Positions 1 to 9,109 of a DNA stretch of 17,041 nt are shown piece after piece. The notes under the pieces are model-generated. The model searched no databases, was not told the DNA's origin, and saw only the letters and a list, made by a program, of their open reading frames with translations. A program made the translations under genes and the position numbers. The number at the start of each line of letters is the position of its first letter. Position 1 is the stretch's first letter. Source of the DNA: an uncultured Candidatus Nemicrothrix sp. (lineage in GTDB: Bacteria; Actinomycetota; Acidimicrobiia; Acidimicrobiales; Acidimicrobilacustridaceae); NCBI GenBank assembly GCA_903827085.1, contig CAIKHC010000348.1, forward strand, positions 1 through 17,041, given 5' to 3'.

Positions 1-251
1 ACAATCAGATCGTTGTCTTGACCGAGACGAGTGTGCGGAATGGGCGAGGTTTCATCCCATAGCGACGTCTGCACTTTTTCCGATGCAAGGGCCGACAGTG
101 TCGTTTCACCGATGAAGTGGTTTGCACCTTCGGTCATGATCGGCACGACATGCGCGCCCGCGTCGACGAGACGACGACAAACGTCGACCGCTTTGTACGC
201 GGCGATTCCCCCGGTAACTCCGAGAACGATGCGACGGGATGTGAGGGTCAT
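1..251 (-). CDS. coaBC: Bifunctional phosphopantothenoylcysteine decarboxylase/phosphopantothenate-cysteine ligase, N-terminal part
   Basis: CoaBC (Dfp) makes 4'-phosphopantetheine in coenzyme A synthesis: it joins cysteine to phosphopantothenate, then decarboxylates the product. Only the first 83 codons are in the window; the gene runs off the left edge. The visible part is the start of the FMN-dependent decarboxylase domain. It has the flavin-binding strand and turn IVLGVTGGIAAYK (residues 8-20), the MTEGANHFIG segment (39-48), and IPHTRLGQ near residues 71-78, whose His73 aligns with the catalytic histidine of the family. The ligase domain lies outside, so its presence is inferred from the family. 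The ATG at 251 is the first start matching the family N-terminus. It lies 25 bases after the rpoZ stop, and no strong Shine-Dalgarno sequence is visible. The gmk-rpoZ-coaBC order is typical of actinobacteria. Confidence 0.93.
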   Translation of the reverse strand, partial: MTLTSRRIVLGVTGGIAAYKAVDVCRRLVDAGAHVVPIMTEGANHFIGETTLSALASEKVQTSLWDETSPIPHTRLGQDNDLI

Positions 252-260
252 GCCCGCAGA

Positions 261-277
261 ACCGACAACAGGTCGGT
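261..277 (-). repeat. Small inverted repeat at the rpoZ stop / coaBC leader
   Basis: On the minus strand ACCGAC and GTCGGT form a perfect 6-bp stem around a CTGTT loop. The stem begins at the last base of the rpoZ stop codon and ends 9 bases before the coaBC ATG. No run of T follows, so it is not an intrinsic terminator. It could affect coaBC start access or be chance. Confidence 0.35.
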
Positions 278-615
278 CAGTCAGCCTCGGGTGCTTCGTC
301 GATGGCCTCGGCCAATTCGACGGTTTCATCGATACCTTCGACGACGTCCTCGAGGAGGAGTTCGGCGGGATCGACGCGCACAGGGATGATCTTGTCGGCC
401 GAGATTTCCTCGAACGCAATCGAAAGCGGCTTGCGGGCGAGCGAGGTCACCTGCGGCGGAACGTTCGAGCCCTGTCCCTCACCGAGTTGGTTGAAGTAGG
501 CGTTGATCTGACGAGCGCGCTGCGCCCCGAGCGATACCAGTGTGAATCGCGAATCAACCTTCGAGAGAAGAACTTCGATTCGGGGGTTCACCATCGAGTC
601 ATGGATCTGGGCCAC
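277..615 (-). CDS. rpoZ: DNA-directed RNA polymerase omega subunit
   Basis: Omega helps assemble RNA polymerase by binding the beta' subunit. The predicted protein is 112 residues. Its core IEVLLSKVDSRFTLVSLGAQ (residues 13-32), RARQINAYFNQLGEG (33-47) and KPLSIAFEEISADKI (62-76) matches actinobacterial RpoZ. The long-loop form with NQLGEG and VPPQVTS is like the mycobacterial protein. After residue 76 there is a strongly acidic tail rich in Asp and Glu. I chose the GTG at 615 because GAAGG lies 6 bases upstream; the ATG at 594 (105 residues) is the alternative and has no such site. The frame is also open further upstream, but without family similarity. The gene follows gmk after a 153-base gap and precedes coaBC. 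Identity is secure; the exact start is not. Confidence 0.92.
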   Translation of the reverse strand: MAQIHDSMVNPRIEVLLSKVDSRFTLVSLGAQRARQINAYFNQLGEGQGSNVPPQVTSLARKPLSIAFEEISADKIIPVRVDPAELLLEDVVEGIDETVELAEAIDEAPEAD

Positions 616-768
616 AGCACACCTTCGATACGGATTGGGGACAGAAGACTTTCGGACTGAGAGTCCTGCTGAACGCCGCAGAACTGCCTCAGAGAAGAGG
701 GGCAATGCTACCGCAGACACCCGCCAGGACCACATTGCTGGAAATCTCGGTGTGGGCGGAGAACCTCG
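616..768 (-). other. gmk-rpoZ intergenic region, no clear element
   Basis: This is the longest gene-free stretch in the window. On the minus strand it holds a weak -10-like TAGCAT with no matching -35 box, and a short GGACT/AGTCC inverted repeat with a 3-base loop at 654-666. There is no T-run, so no intrinsic terminator. A separate promoter for rpoZ is plausible because of the gap, but nothing in the sequence proves it. Confidence 0.4.
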
Positions 769-1305
769 TTAGGCCGAGCGATGCTCGGCAATGAGCCCTT
801 CAACCTCGGCCACCGTGCGGTCGAGATCGTCGTTCACGATGCAAACGGCACCCAATCGACGGCCCTCGGCCAATTCCGCCTGAGCCACAGCAATACGGCG
901 CTCGGCCTGCTCCGGAGGGTCTCCCCGACCCCGAAGCCGTTCAGCCTGAACCTCAGCCGAAGGCGGCTCAAGGAGGATGAAGAGGCAATCGGGCACCCGT
1001 TGGAGGACCTGCGCGGCGCCCTGAACATCGATTTCGAGGATCACGTCTCGACCATCGGCGCCGTCGGGCCAAGGTGTGCCGTAGAGATTGCCAAGGAATT
1101 CGGCATATTCGAGGAATCCGCCCTCGGAGGCATGGGCTTCGAACTCTTCCCGGGTGCGCCAGACGTAGGCGTCTTCGCGCTCGCTCGGCCGCCGTTCACG
1201 AGTGCTCCAGGATCGGGAAAGCCAAAGCTTCGGATCAGCAGCGACAAGGCGAGCCACGACCGTGCCCTTGCCTACTCCCCCTGGTCCGCAAACGACGATG
1301 ATCAC
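769..1305 (-). CDS. gmk: Guanylate kinase (divergent P-loop)
   Basis: Guanylate kinase converts GMP to GDP with ATP. From the GTG at 1305 the protein is 178 residues. It has a P-loop GPGGVGKGT (7-15), a GMP-binding segment STRERRPSEREDAY (34-47), YGTP (75-78), EIDVQGA (91-97), the lid region RLRGRGD (123-129) and a C-terminal VNDDL (157-161). These match the family in order. Most guanylate kinases have GPSGAGKS at the P-loop; here the last position is Gly, as in adenylate kinases. The start is uncertain. GTG 1305 lies 10 bases past the mihF stop and begins right at the first beta strand, but lacks a visible ribosome-binding site. GTG 1359 would add 18 residues and overlap mihF. Position between mihF and rpoZ supports the identification. 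Confidence 0.88.
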   Translation of the reverse strand: MIIVVCGPGGVGKGTVVARLVAADPKLWLSRSWSTRERRPSEREDAYVWRTREEFEAHASEGGFLEYAEFLGNLYGTPWPDGADGRDVILEIDVQGAAQVLQRVPDCLFILLEPPSAEVQAERLRGRGDPPEQAERRIAVAQAELAEGRRLGAVCIVNDDLDRTVAEVEGLIAEHRSA

Positions 1306-1315
1306 GAGAGTTGGG

Positions 1316-1645
1316 TCAGTTGCCGAACGCAGCCAAGAGGGCCTTGCGCTGCTGTTCACCGAGACCGCGCAATCGGCGAGTGTCGGCGATACCGATCTCG
1401 GTCATGGCGCGTCGTGCCTTGACCTTGCCGACGCCCGGAAGCGATTCGAGAACCGCAAGAATCTTGATACCAGCAACAAGTTCATCGGAACCGGCAAGAT
1501 CGAGAACTTGACGGAACGACAGTTCACCGGACTTCAACTTGTCCTTGACCACGGCTCGGGCTCGACGCGCTTCAGCGGCTTTCGCGAGCGCGGCCTGCCG
1601 TTGTTCTGGAGTGAGTACAGGAGGCTGCGGCATGGGCGAGACCAT
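1316..1645 (-). CDS. mihF: Actinobacterial integration host factor (mIHF/sIHF family)
   Basis: A small basic nucleoid-associated protein of 109 residues. This family, found in actinobacteria, binds and bends DNA and assists phage integration and chromosome organisation. Visible hallmarks are LTPEQRQAALAKAAEARRAR (residues 11-30), a charged helix VVKDKLKSGELSF (32-44), and the C-terminal helix-hairpin-like block LESLPGVGKVKARRA (66-80) followed by TRRLRGLGEQQRKALLAAFG (89-108). It is unrelated to the IHF alpha/beta fold of proteobacteria. The ATG at 1645 is preferred over the ATG at 1633 because AGGG lies 8 bases upstream. It follows pyrF after 44 bases and precedes gmk, the usual actinobacterial position, and is one of the best phylum markers here. 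Confidence 0.93.
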   Translation of the reverse strand: MVSPMPQPPVLTPEQRQAALAKAAEARRARAVVKDKLKSGELSFRQVLDLAGSDELVAGIKILAVLESLPGVGKVKARRAMTEIGIADTRRLRGLGEQQRKALLAAFGN

Positions 1646-1689
1646 AGCCGTTGCCCTAAGGCCATCGTCCGGGCCAGCCTTGGATCGGT

Positions 1690-2415
1690 CTAGGAAAGCG
1701 CTCCGGCAACCTCGGCGACGATCGAAATCGCTGCCGCAACGGGGTCGTCTGCGTGGGTGACGGCACGTCCGATGACCAGAACGTCGGCACCCGAAGCCAC
1801 GGCCTCCGATGGCGTCGCTGGTCGCGCTTGATCGTTGGCACCTACTCCGGCGGGTCGAATTCCTGGCACGACCGTGATCAGGTTGGGCGCCAGTGCACGG
1901 ACTGTTGCAAGATCGCTGGCCGAACACACCAGCCCTCCGCACTGCGCATCGAGAACTATGCCGACTCGTTGTTCAAGCGCGTGCAGATCAGCCTGCTCAC
2001 TCGTAAGCACAGTGATACCCAAACACGTCGGTGCGGGAAAACCTGCCGCCGATGCACCGTCGGCGACACCTTCGACTCCGGCTCGCAGATGGTCGACACC
2101 AGCTCGGGTGTGGACGGTGAGGTACGACACCCCGAGCGAACCCATCACTCGAGCTGCCTTATTCACCGTGGTCGGAATATCGAGAAGTTTCAGATCGGCG
2201 AAGACCGCAAAATCCTCGCCAATCATTGCTTCAATGGCCTCCGGGCCGGCGGCACTGAAAAGCTCAAGGCCAACTTTGGCGACACCAAACCAGGGCTTCA
2301 GCGCATGTGCAATACGGCGAGCAGTGACGATGTCGTCGACATCGAGCGCAAGCGCCAGACGTGAACGAATTGCTTCAGGGGCTCCGCTACTGAAATCAAA
2401 CTCTTCAACGGGCAT
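1690..2415 (-). CDS. pyrF: Orotidine 5'-phosphate decarboxylase
   Basis: PyrF removes CO2 from OMP to give UMP, the last step of de novo pyrimidine synthesis. The protein is 241 residues. LALALDV (20-26) opens the barrel, KVGLELF (47-53) follows, and the catalytic DLKLLDI (Asp74, Lys76, Asp79) is intact. TVHTRAG (100-106) and the phosphate-binding end VPGIRP ... GADVLVIGRAVT are present. The spacing fits the shorter bacterial PyrF group rather than the long mycobacterial form, though I cannot test this without an alignment. The ATG at 2415 lies 11 bases inside the end of pyrD, so the two are probably translationally coupled. The gene ends in TAG; most neighbours end in TGA or TAA. Confidence 0.96.
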   Translation of the reverse strand: MPVEEFDFSSGAPEAIRSRLALALDVDDIVTARRIAHALKPWFGVAKVGLELFSAAGPEAIEAMIGEDFAVFADLKLLDIPTTVNKAARVMGSLGVSYLTVHTRAGVDHLRAGVEGVADGASAAGFPAPTCLGITVLTSEQADLHALEQRVGIVLDAQCGGLVCSASDLATVRALAPNLITVVPGIRPAGVGANDQARPATPSEAVASGADVLVIGRAVTHADDPVAAAISIVAEVAGALS

Positions 2416-3349
2416 GGACGACTCCGACTAACTCGCTCACAGACCGAACCCCATGCCCGGAACACCATTCTTGAATCTCGCCCTGCACGCGAGCGACGCT
2501 TCGAGGATCAGCGAACGAAGCAGTGCCGACTTGGATCGCGCTTGCACCAGCCATCATCAACTCGATCGCGTCGACACCACGCGCGACTCCGCCGACACCA
2601 ATAATCGGAATCTCGGGATGCGCCGCGTACACATCGTGTACCGCGCGCACTGCGACGGGGTGAATCGCTGGTCCGGAGAGTCCGCCTCCGCCACCACCGA
2701 GTCGGTAGGTGCGCGTTTCGGGATCGATCGCCATGCCGAGGACTGTGTTCACCAAAGTGACGGCGTCGGCACCAGCTTCATGTGCTGCTTTCGCGATTGA
2801 CGCCAGATCGGACACGTTGGGGCTGAGCTTCGCCCACATTGGACGTCCGCATACCGACGAAGCTTGAATCGCTTCGGCAGTTGTGTGCGGCGCGTGGGCA
2901 AACATCCGATTGCGATCGTGGTGATTCGGGCATGACACGTTGACTTCGACTGCAACAACTTCAGGTGGAGCGTCGCGCAGCATCTCTGCAGCACGCGCGT
3001 AGTCGTCAATTGTCGAGCCCCAGATACTTGCAACGACAGTGGCGCCGGTGGCAATCACCGCAGGGAGCTCTTCTTCGAGCCACTTGCGAACGCCTGGACC
3101 TTGGAGTCCGACGCTGTTGAGCATGCCGGCAGGAGTTTCGTGAACACGCGGCGCAGCATTTCCCGCCCACGGTTCGGGGTAGAGCGACTTCACTACGACT
3201 GCACCCAGCGAGGAAAGGTCGACATAGGCGCTGAGCTCGTCGCCGTGACCAGCGGTACCTGATGCCGTCATCACTGGAGCGCGCAACGTGAGTGAACCCA
3301 CGGTGGTGGTGAGATCTACCGATGCTCCGGAACGACGGCGGCCGGCCAT
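2405..3349 (-). CDS. pyrD: Dihydroorotate dehydrogenase, class 1B-like catalytic subunit
   Basis: PyrD oxidises dihydroorotate to orotate using FMN in a TIM barrel. The protein is 314 residues. VMTASGTAGHGDE (26-38), VVKSLYPEP (52-60) with Lys54, GMLNSVGLQGPG (75-86) and NVSCPN (137-142) are present. The catalytic base is Cys140, which marks class 1; class 2 enzymes have serine. The glycine-rich GGLSGPAIHP segment and GVGGV ... VGTASF at the phosphate site resemble class 1B, the NAD-dependent form. Class 1B enzymes normally pair with PyrK, an FAD and 2Fe-2S subunit, but no pyrK lies beside it: carB is directly upstream and pyrF directly downstream. The carB junction is TAATG (1-base overlap). 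It has no membrane-anchoring N-terminus, so a soluble cytoplasmic enzyme is expected. Confidence 0.95.
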   Translation of the reverse strand: MAGRRRSGASVDLTTTVGSLTLRAPVMTASGTAGHGDELSAYVDLSSLGAVVVKSLYPEPWAGNAAPRVHETPAGMLNSVGLQGPGVRKWLEEELPAVIATGATVVASIWGSTIDDYARAAEMLRDAPPEVVAVEVNVSCPNHHDRNRMFAHAPHTTAEAIQASSVCGRPMWAKLSPNVSDLASIAKAAHEAGADAVTLVNTVLGMAIDPETRTYRLGGGGGGLSGPAIHPVAVRAVHDVYAAHPEIPIIGVGGVARGVDAIELMMAGASAIQVGTASFADPRSVARVQGEIQEWCSGHGVRSVSELVGVVHAR

Positions 3350-6300
3350 TAGGAGGCTCCCCCGCGACGAACTCCCTGGTGATATTCCTGCAAGGGGCGG
3401 ACCTCGAGCGGATGTTCAGCCCGGTCGGCCATTCCGTTCACTGCGGCAAGACCTGCAGCCCCAGTGGTGAGCAAGGGAATGTTGTGCTTTCCGGCAGCAG
3501 CGCGGATATGTGCGCCATCAGCGCGTGGACCTCGACCTCGCGGCGAATTGACGACGAGGACAACCTCGCCGCTTTCGATGAGATCGACTGCATCTTGACC
3601 GTCGGGCTCGCCGATCTTTGCAACCACCGTCGCGACGTCGATGCCGTTACGTGTCAGATGCTCGGCGGTGCCGGAGGTCGCAGCAATTGAGAATCCGAGT
3701 TCGCGGAATCGTTGTGCCGTCTTCACGCCGACTTCCTTGTCGCGATCAGCAAGCGATAGGAACACTGTTCCTGATGTTGGAAGGTTTGTACCGGCAGCAA
3801 GCTGGCTTTTGGCGAAGGCGAGTCCGAAGGTGAGGTCGATTCCCATGACCTCACCAGTAGAACGCATTTCCGGGCCAAGCAACGCGTCGGCTTCGGGGAA
3901 GCGACTGAATGGCAGCACAGCTTCTTTGACAGCGATGTGATCGCCCTGCACTGGTTCAGACAACAATCCCTCGGCGCGCAGTTCGGTGAGCGTCGCACCG
4001 AGCATCACGCGGGCAGCGACCTTGGCCAACGGGACACCGGTGGCCTTTGCCACGAATGGAACGGTGCGGCTCGCCCGCGGATTGGCCTCGATCACGAAGA
4101 CCTGGCCGCTCTTTACTGCGTACTGGACGTTGAGCAATCCGATGACTCCAAGAGCGTCGGCAATTCGACGGCTGTAGTCAACCAACACCGCCATGGTTTC
4201 AGCAGACAGCGAATACGGCGGGATGACACACGCAGAGTCGCCCGAGTGCACGCCGGCCTCTTCGACATGTTCCATGATCCCACCGATGACGAAATCGCCA
4301 TTGGCATCGCGGATGGAGTCGACGTCGACCTCGGTGGCGTCTTCAAGGAAGCGATCTACAAGCACTGGTCGTTCAGCCGAGAGTCCGCCTTCTTTACCGA
4401 GGCTTCCGAACGTCGCGAGCTGCGCCATTGCAACCCGAAGACCTTCATCGTCGTAGACAATTTCCATTGCCCGGCCGCCGAGGACGTAACTCGGACGAAC
4501 AAGAACCGGGTAACTGATTCGTGAAGTGATTGCCAGGGCTGCGTCGATATCGACAGCAGTGCCACCAGCCGGCTGCGGAATCTCGAGCCGCGCACAGAGT
4601 GCGTTCCAGAGTTCGCGATCCTCGGCCGCATCGATCGATGCAGGCGATGTGCCGGCGATGAGCTCAACGGGAAGCGTGTTCGACAACTTGAGCGGAGTTT
4701 GGCCACCGAGCGACACAATGACACCCACCGGCTTTTCCGCCTCGATGACGTTCATGACGTCTTCATGGGTGAGCGGTTCAAAGTACAAACGGTCACTGGT
4801 GTCGTAATCGGTCGAGACGGTTTCCGGATTGCAATTCACCATGATCGTTTCGAACCCGGCTTCGCGAAGTGCAAATGATGCGTGCACGCAGCAGTAATCG
4901 AATTCAATGCCCTGTCCGATTCGGTTCGGTCCCGACCCGAGGATGATGACCTTCTTGCGATCTGACGGTGCGACTTCGTCGGTGTCTTCCCATGTCGAGT
5001 AGTGATACGGCGTTTTCGCATCGAACTCAGCGGCACATGTATCGACGGTTTTGTACGTAGGAAGGACTCCCAGTTCTATTCGACGCGAACGAACCTCGTC
5101 GTCGGTGCGTCCCCACAACCATGCAAGTTGGGCGTCGGAGAAGCCCAACCGCTTCGCACGCTTCCAGCCTGCACGAGTTAAATCGTGGAAACCGACTTCA
5201 GCGAGGTGAGCACGCTCTTCGGTGATCGCAGACATCTGGTCGAGGAACCAAGGATCGACCTTGGTGGCCGCGTAAACCTCTTCGATCGATTTACCTCGAC
5301 GCAGTACGGCTTCGAGTTGGAAGATTCGTTCTGGAGTTCCGATGCACGCCTGAGCGAGGAGTTCGTCGACGGTCATGTCGTCGTAGGCCGCTTCGCCTGG
5401 ATCGCAGTTGAGTCCAAGTCGTCCTTGCTCGAGGGATCGGAGTCCCTTTTGTAGCGATTCAGGGAACGTGCGTCCGATCGCCATGACCTCGCCAACCGAC
5501 TGCATCTGCGTTCCCAGAACATCGCTCGTTCCTGGGAACTTTTCGAACGCCCATCGCGGAATTTTGGTGACGACGTAGTCAATGGTGGGCTCGAACGAGG
5601 CCGGCGTCATCTTGGTGATGTCGTTCGGAATTTCATCGAGTGTGTACCCAACGGCGAGCCGCGCTGCGATCTTTGCGATCGGGAAACCTGTGGCCTTCGA
5701 TGCGAGCGCCGACGAACGCGACACCCGAGGATTCATTTCGATCACGACCATGTCGCCGTTCACCGGATTCACAGCGAACTGAACGTTGGAGCCACCCGTT
5801 TCGACGCCTACTCGGCGCATGACAGCAAACGCTGCGTCACGCATGAGTTGATATTCGTAATCGGAAAGCGTCTGTGCCGGAGCGACGGTGATGGAATCGC
5901 CGGTGTGTACGCCCATGGGATCGACATTCTCGATCGAGCAAACGATCACACAGTTGTCAGCGTGATCTCGCATGACCTCAAGTTCGTATTCCTTCCAACC
6001 AGCGATGGAGGTCTCGATCAGAATTTCAGAAATAGGGCTGGACTCAAGTCCGTAGGCCGCTACTTTTTCGAACTCTTCCATGGTCGAAGCAATTCCGGTG
6101 CCGCGACCACCGAGGATGTAGGCGGGTCGGATCACGCAAGGGAGACCAATTGATCCGACAACATTCATGGCTTCTTCAAATGTGTGCGCGGTTGCTGATT
6201 TCGGCGTCGCCAAACCAATTTCGGCCATTGCCTGCTTGAACAGCTCGCGATCTTCCGCGGTTGCGATTGCGAGCGCATCGGCGCCGATCATTTCGACGTT

Positions 6301-6633
6301 GTACTGCGCAAGCACTCCGGCTTCTTCGAGCGCCATCGCGAGATTGAGTGCCGTTTGTCCACCGAGCGTGGGCAGCAACGCGTCGGGTCGCTCTCGTTCG
6401 ATGATCCGCGTAAGTACTTCGAGATCGAGGGGTTCGATGTAGGTGGCGTCGGCAAAGTCGGGATCGGTCATGATTGTCGCCGGATTCGAGTTGGCGAGTA
6501 CGACTCGGTAGCCCTCTTGGCGAAGGATCCGACACGCTTGGGTACCCGAGTAGTCGAATTCACACGCCTGACCGATGACGATCGGGCCCGAGCCAATCAA
6601 CAGGATGGTTTCGATGTCAGTACGGCGAGGCAT
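3349..6633 (-). CDS. carB: Carbamoyl-phosphate synthase large subunit
   Basis: CarB makes carbamoyl phosphate from bicarbonate, two ATP and ammonia delivered by CarA, feeding both pyrimidines and arginine. At 1094 residues it is full length. The first ATP-grasp unit spans about 1-400, with [12 protein letters not shown] (11-22), LGGQTALN (90-97), LGGRGTG (174-180) and the metal-binding [10 protein letters not shown] (299-308). An oligomerisation region covers about 400-555. The second ATP-grasp unit spans about 556-935, with [12 protein letters not shown] (564-575), SLGGQTPLK (641-649), LGGRAMEIV (718-726) and [12 protein letters not shown] (849-860). The final part is the MGS-like allosteric domain, containing VVNSPRGRG (1027-1035) and TTGAAG (1056-1061). 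The start overlaps the carA stop as TAATG, and the stop overlaps pyrD the same way. No damage is seen. Confidence 0.98.
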   Translation of the reverse strand: MPRRTDIETILLIGSGPIVIGQACEFDYSGTQACRILRQEGYRVVLANSNPATIMTDPDFADATYIEPLDLEVLTRIIERERPDALLPTLGGQTALNLAMALEEAGVLAQYNVEMIGADALAIATAEDRELFKQAMAEIGLATPKSATAHTFEEAMNVVGSIGLPCVIRPAYILGGRGTGIASTMEEFEKVAAYGLESSPISEILIETSIAGWKEYELEVMRDHADNCVIVCSIENVDPMGVHTGDSITVAPAQTLSDYEYQLMRDAAFAVMRRVGVETGGSNVQFAVNPVNGDMVVIEMNPRVSRSSALASKATGFPIAKIAARLAVGYTLDEIPNDITKMTPASFEPTIDYVVTKIPRWAFEKFPGTSDVLGTQMQSVGEVMAIGRTFPESLQKGLRSLEQGRLGLNCDPGEAAYDDMTVDELLAQACIGTPERIFQLEAVLRRGKSIEEVYAATKVDPWFLDQMSAITEERAHLAEVGFHDLTRAGWKRAKRLGFSDAQLAWLWGRTDDEVRSRRIELGVLPTYKTVDTCAAEFDAKTPYHYSTWEDTDEVAPSDRKKVIILGSGPNRIGQGIEFDYCCVHASFALREAGFETIMVNCNPETVSTDYDTSDRLYFEPLTHEDVMNVIEAEKPVGVIVSLGGQTPLKLSNTLPVELIAGTSPASIDAAEDRELWNALCARLEIPQPAGGTAVDIDAALAITSRISYPVLVRPSYVLGGRAMEIVYDDEGLRVAMAQLATFGSLGKEGGLSAERPVLVDRFLEDATEVDVDSIRDANGDFVIGGIMEHVEEAGVHSGDSACVIPPYSLSAETMAVLVDYSRRIADALGVIGLLNVQYAVKSGQVFVIEANPRASRTVPFVAKATGVPLAKVAARVMLGATLTELRAEGLLSEPVQGDHIAVKEAVLPFSRFPEADALLGPEMRSTGEVMGIDLTFGLAFAKSQLAAGTNLPTSGTVFLSLADRDKEVGVKTAQRFRELGFSIAATSGTAEHLTRNGIDVATVVAKIGEPDGQDAVDLIESGEVVLVVNSPRGRGPRADGAHIRAAAGKHNIPLLTTGAAGLAAVNGMADRAEHPLEVRPLQEYHQGVRRGGAS

Positions 6634-7745
6634 TAGTTGGTTCCCTTCACGGAATCCATGAGTTCATCGAACATGGTGAACAAGTACGCAGCATCGTGCG
6701 GACCCGGCCCCGCTTCGGGGTGGTACTGCACACTGAAGGCAGGCATATCGAGGCTGCGAAGACCTTCGACCACTCCATCGTTGAGATTTCGGTGCGTGAC
6801 TTCAACCTTCGGCCCGATCGAACCGTCGTCGACTGCATAGTTGTGGTTCTGGCTCGTGATCTCGACCGCTCCGGTATCGAGACGGCATACGGGATGGTTG
6901 CCACCGTGATGGCCGAACGGGAGTTTGTAGGTGTCGGCGCCAAGCGCAGTTGCCAACAACTGGTGACCGAGACAGATGCCAAAGATCGGAACCTCACCGA
7001 GTAATCCGTCGATGATTTGGGGGGCGCCAACCACCGCTGCGGGATCACCAGGGCCATTCGAAAGAAACACGCCATCGGGATTGCGGGCGAGGACCTCGGA
7101 CGCTGGTGTGTCGGCAGGAACGACTTCGACCGTCGCAATGCCTGAGAGATGACGAAGGATTGTGGTCTTGATGCCAAAGTCGTAGGCCACGACTCGCTTA
7201 GGGATTCGACCATCGGTGCCGGTGAAGGCGAACTCGTACGGCGATGCGCAGGTCACCAAGCCGACAAGATCGACGCCACTCGTTCCGTGTTCGGCCTTTG
7301 CCGCGGCGAGAAGCGCTGACTCAGATGCGGTACCAAACGCACCGGGCATCGCACCGAGGTCTCGGATGTGACGAGTGAGTCGACGTGTGTCGATGCCCGC
7401 AATGCCAGGTACACCGGCCTTCTGCAGGAACGACTGGAGGTCACCCTCGGCGCGCCAGCTGCTACGGCGGCGAGCCATGTCGCGAATGATGATGCCGCGT
7501 GTGAATGGTCGGCGCGATTCGTCGTCCGATGACGTAACGCCGTAGTTCCCAATATGCGGATAGGTGAACGTAATGAGCTGACCGGCATAGGAAGGATCGG
7601 TAATGATTTCCTGATAGCCCGTAAGTGCCGTGTTGAAGACAACCTCACCTGACGTAATGCCATCGTCGCGTCGGGCCCCGATCGCTTCACCTTCAAACAC
7701 AGTGCCGTCGGCAAGAACCAACAGCGCTTCTTCGATACCGCTCAT
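6633..7745 (-). CDS. carA: Carbamoyl-phosphate synthase small subunit (glutaminase)
   Basis: CarA hydrolyses glutamine and passes ammonia to CarB. From the ATG at 7745 the protein is 370 residues, normal for the family. The N-terminal CarA domain contains LADGTVFEG (11-19), [16 protein letters not shown] (38-53) and [15 protein letters not shown] (115-129). The class I glutaminase domain has VVAYDFGIK (185-193), LSNGPGDP (228-235) and the nucleophile elbow GICLGHQ with Cys258. [13 protein letters not shown] supplies the catalytic His342 and Glu344. The start codon shares ATGA with the pyrC stop. An upstream in-frame extension of 13 codons lies inside pyrC and was not used because it lacks family similarity. 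The end overlaps carB by one base. Confidence 0.98.
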   Translation of the reverse strand: MSGIEEALLVLADGTVFEGEAIGARRDDGITSGEVVFNTALTGYQEIITDPSYAGQLITFTYPHIGNYGVTSSDDESRRPFTRGIIIRDMARRRSSWRAEGDLQSFLQKAGVPGIAGIDTRRLTRHIRDLGAMPGAFGTASESALLAAAKAEHGTSGVDLVGLVTCASPYEFAFTGTDGRIPKRVVAYDFGIKTTILRHLSGIATVEVVPADTPASEVLARNPDGVFLSNGPGDPAAVVGAPQIIDGLLGEVPIFGICLGHQLLATALGADTYKLPFGHHGGNHPVCRLDTGAVEITSQNHNYAVDDGSIGPKVEVTHRNLNDGVVEGLRSLDMPAFSVQYHPEAGPGPHDAAYLFTMFDELMDSVKGTN

Positions 7746-9109
7746 CGTTGTGCCTCTCCGTCGAACACAGTCGGGACGCCACACAGAAGCGTGTAGCGGA
7801 CTTTGCCGCGCACGACGCGCCCTGCATAGGGCGTGTTGTGGGATTTACTTGCAAGTGCTGCAGGGTCGACGGTCCATTCGAGCGCCGGATCGAAGATCAC
7901 GAGATGCGCAGGCGCGTCGGCTTCGATCGTTCGGCCATGAATGTCGTCGATGCGCGCGATCGCCGCTGGATTCCAGGACATCTTCGCCATGAACTCGGTC
8001 AACGTGAGAATTCCGGGTTCGACTAACTCGGTGATTCCGAGGGCGAGCGCGGTTTCGAGCCCGAGCATTCCGCACGGGGCGTGATCGAACGGAGCTTCTT
8101 TGACGTCGGCGGTATGGGGAGCATGATCGGTTGCGATGGCATCGATCGTGCCGTCGGCGAGACCGGCCTTTACGGCTGCGACATCTTCTGCGCTGCGCAG
8201 AGGAGGATTCACTTTGAACACCGGGTCGTACGAGGCGACTTCAGCATGAGTGAGCGTGAAGTGATGTGGAGTTGCTTCCGCTGTGACGTTGAGGCCACGT
8301 GCCTTTGCATCGCGCACCAACGCGACTGCCCCAGCGGTGGACAGATGTTGAAAGTGCACTGCCATTCCGGTGAGCCGTGAAAGTGCAATGTCGCGAAAGA
8401 CCATGAGTTCTTCGGCTTCGGCAGGAATACCGGGAATGCCGAGACGGCTTGACCACTCGCCTTCGTGCATGTGCCCGCCATGGCTGAGGGCCTCGACCTC
8501 GCAATGTTGAGCGAGCACAACAGGCTCAGGCAAACCTGACGCGTATTCGAGTGCCCGACGCATGAGGCGGTCGTCCTGCACGCCGCACCCATCGTCGGTG
8601 AAGATCCGGACACCGGCTGCAGCCAGTTCGGCCATGGGCGACAGCGCATCGCCTTCGCGGCCGATCGTGATGGAGCCTGAGGAACGCACGTCGCACAGGC
8701 CCGCAGCGATACCGGCGTCGAGAACCTGGCGAACAACCGCAACCGAATCAATGGTCGGTTCGGTGTTCGGCATGGCAACGATTGCGGTGTAGCCACCGAG
8801 TGCCGCAGCGCGACTACCAGTTTCAATCGTTTCGGCTTCTTCGCGACCCGGTTCGCGCAGGTGGGTATGGATGTCGACGAACCCGGGAGCGACCACGCAT
8901 CCGGTGGCGTCGATGACCGGGGCATCGGCCAGACCAAGAGCGTTGAGATCAAGTGCGGTTCCGACTGCAGCGATTGTTCCGTCGGGTCGAACTGCAACAT
9001 CGGCGATTCGTTCACCGGTGCGGTCGACGATACGACCGCCAGTGATGATCCATCCTGCTGACTCGGACACTGTTGCCTTTCGATCGGTTGCGTTCAGGGG
9101 TTCAGACAT
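7742..9109 (-). CDS. pyrC: Dihydroorotase (type I)
   Basis: PyrC cyclises carbamoyl aspartate to dihydroorotate. The protein is 455 residues of the amidohydrolase family. Metal ligands are visible: His81 and His83 in [10 protein letters not shown] (79-88), an Asp in TDDGCG (171-176), His202, His255 in HFQHLS, and Asp328 in ATDHAPH (326-332). The substrate Arg85 follows the HTH motif. NPPLR (301-305) also fits. These features mark the active type I (long) form, not the inactive PyrC' partner that accompanies some aspartate carbamoyltransferases. The ATG at 9109 overlaps pyrB by 8 bases. It adds about 18 residues before the usual first strand [10 protein letters not shown], and a GTG at 9070 is a possible later start. 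The end shares ATGA with carA. Confidence 0.96.
   Translation of the reverse strand: MSEPLNATDRKATVSESAGWIITGGRIVDRTGERIADVAVRPDGTIAAVGTALDLNALGLADAPVIDATGCVVAPGFVDIHTHLREPGREEAETIETGSRAAALGGYTAIVAMPNTEPTIDSVAVVRQVLDAGIAAGLCDVRSSGSITIGREGDALSPMAELAAAGVRIFTDDGCGVQDDRLMRRALEYASGLPEPVVLAQHCEVEALSHGGHMHEGEWSSRLGIPGIPAEAEELMVFRDIALSRLTGMAVHFQHLSTAGAVALVRDAKARGLNVTAEATPHHFTLTHAEVASYDPVFKVNPPLRSAEDVAAVKAGLADGTIDAIATDHAPHTADVKEAPFDHAPCGMLGLETALALGITELVEPGILTLTEFMAKMSWNPAAIARIDDIHGRTIEADAPAHLVIFDPALEWTVDPAALASKSHNTPYAGRVVRGKVRYTLLCGVPTVFDGEAQR

Noticed and set aside
654..666. GGACT/AGTCC inverted repeat in the gmk-rpoZ gap as a terminator
   Set aside because: Only 5 bp with a 3-base loop and no T-run.
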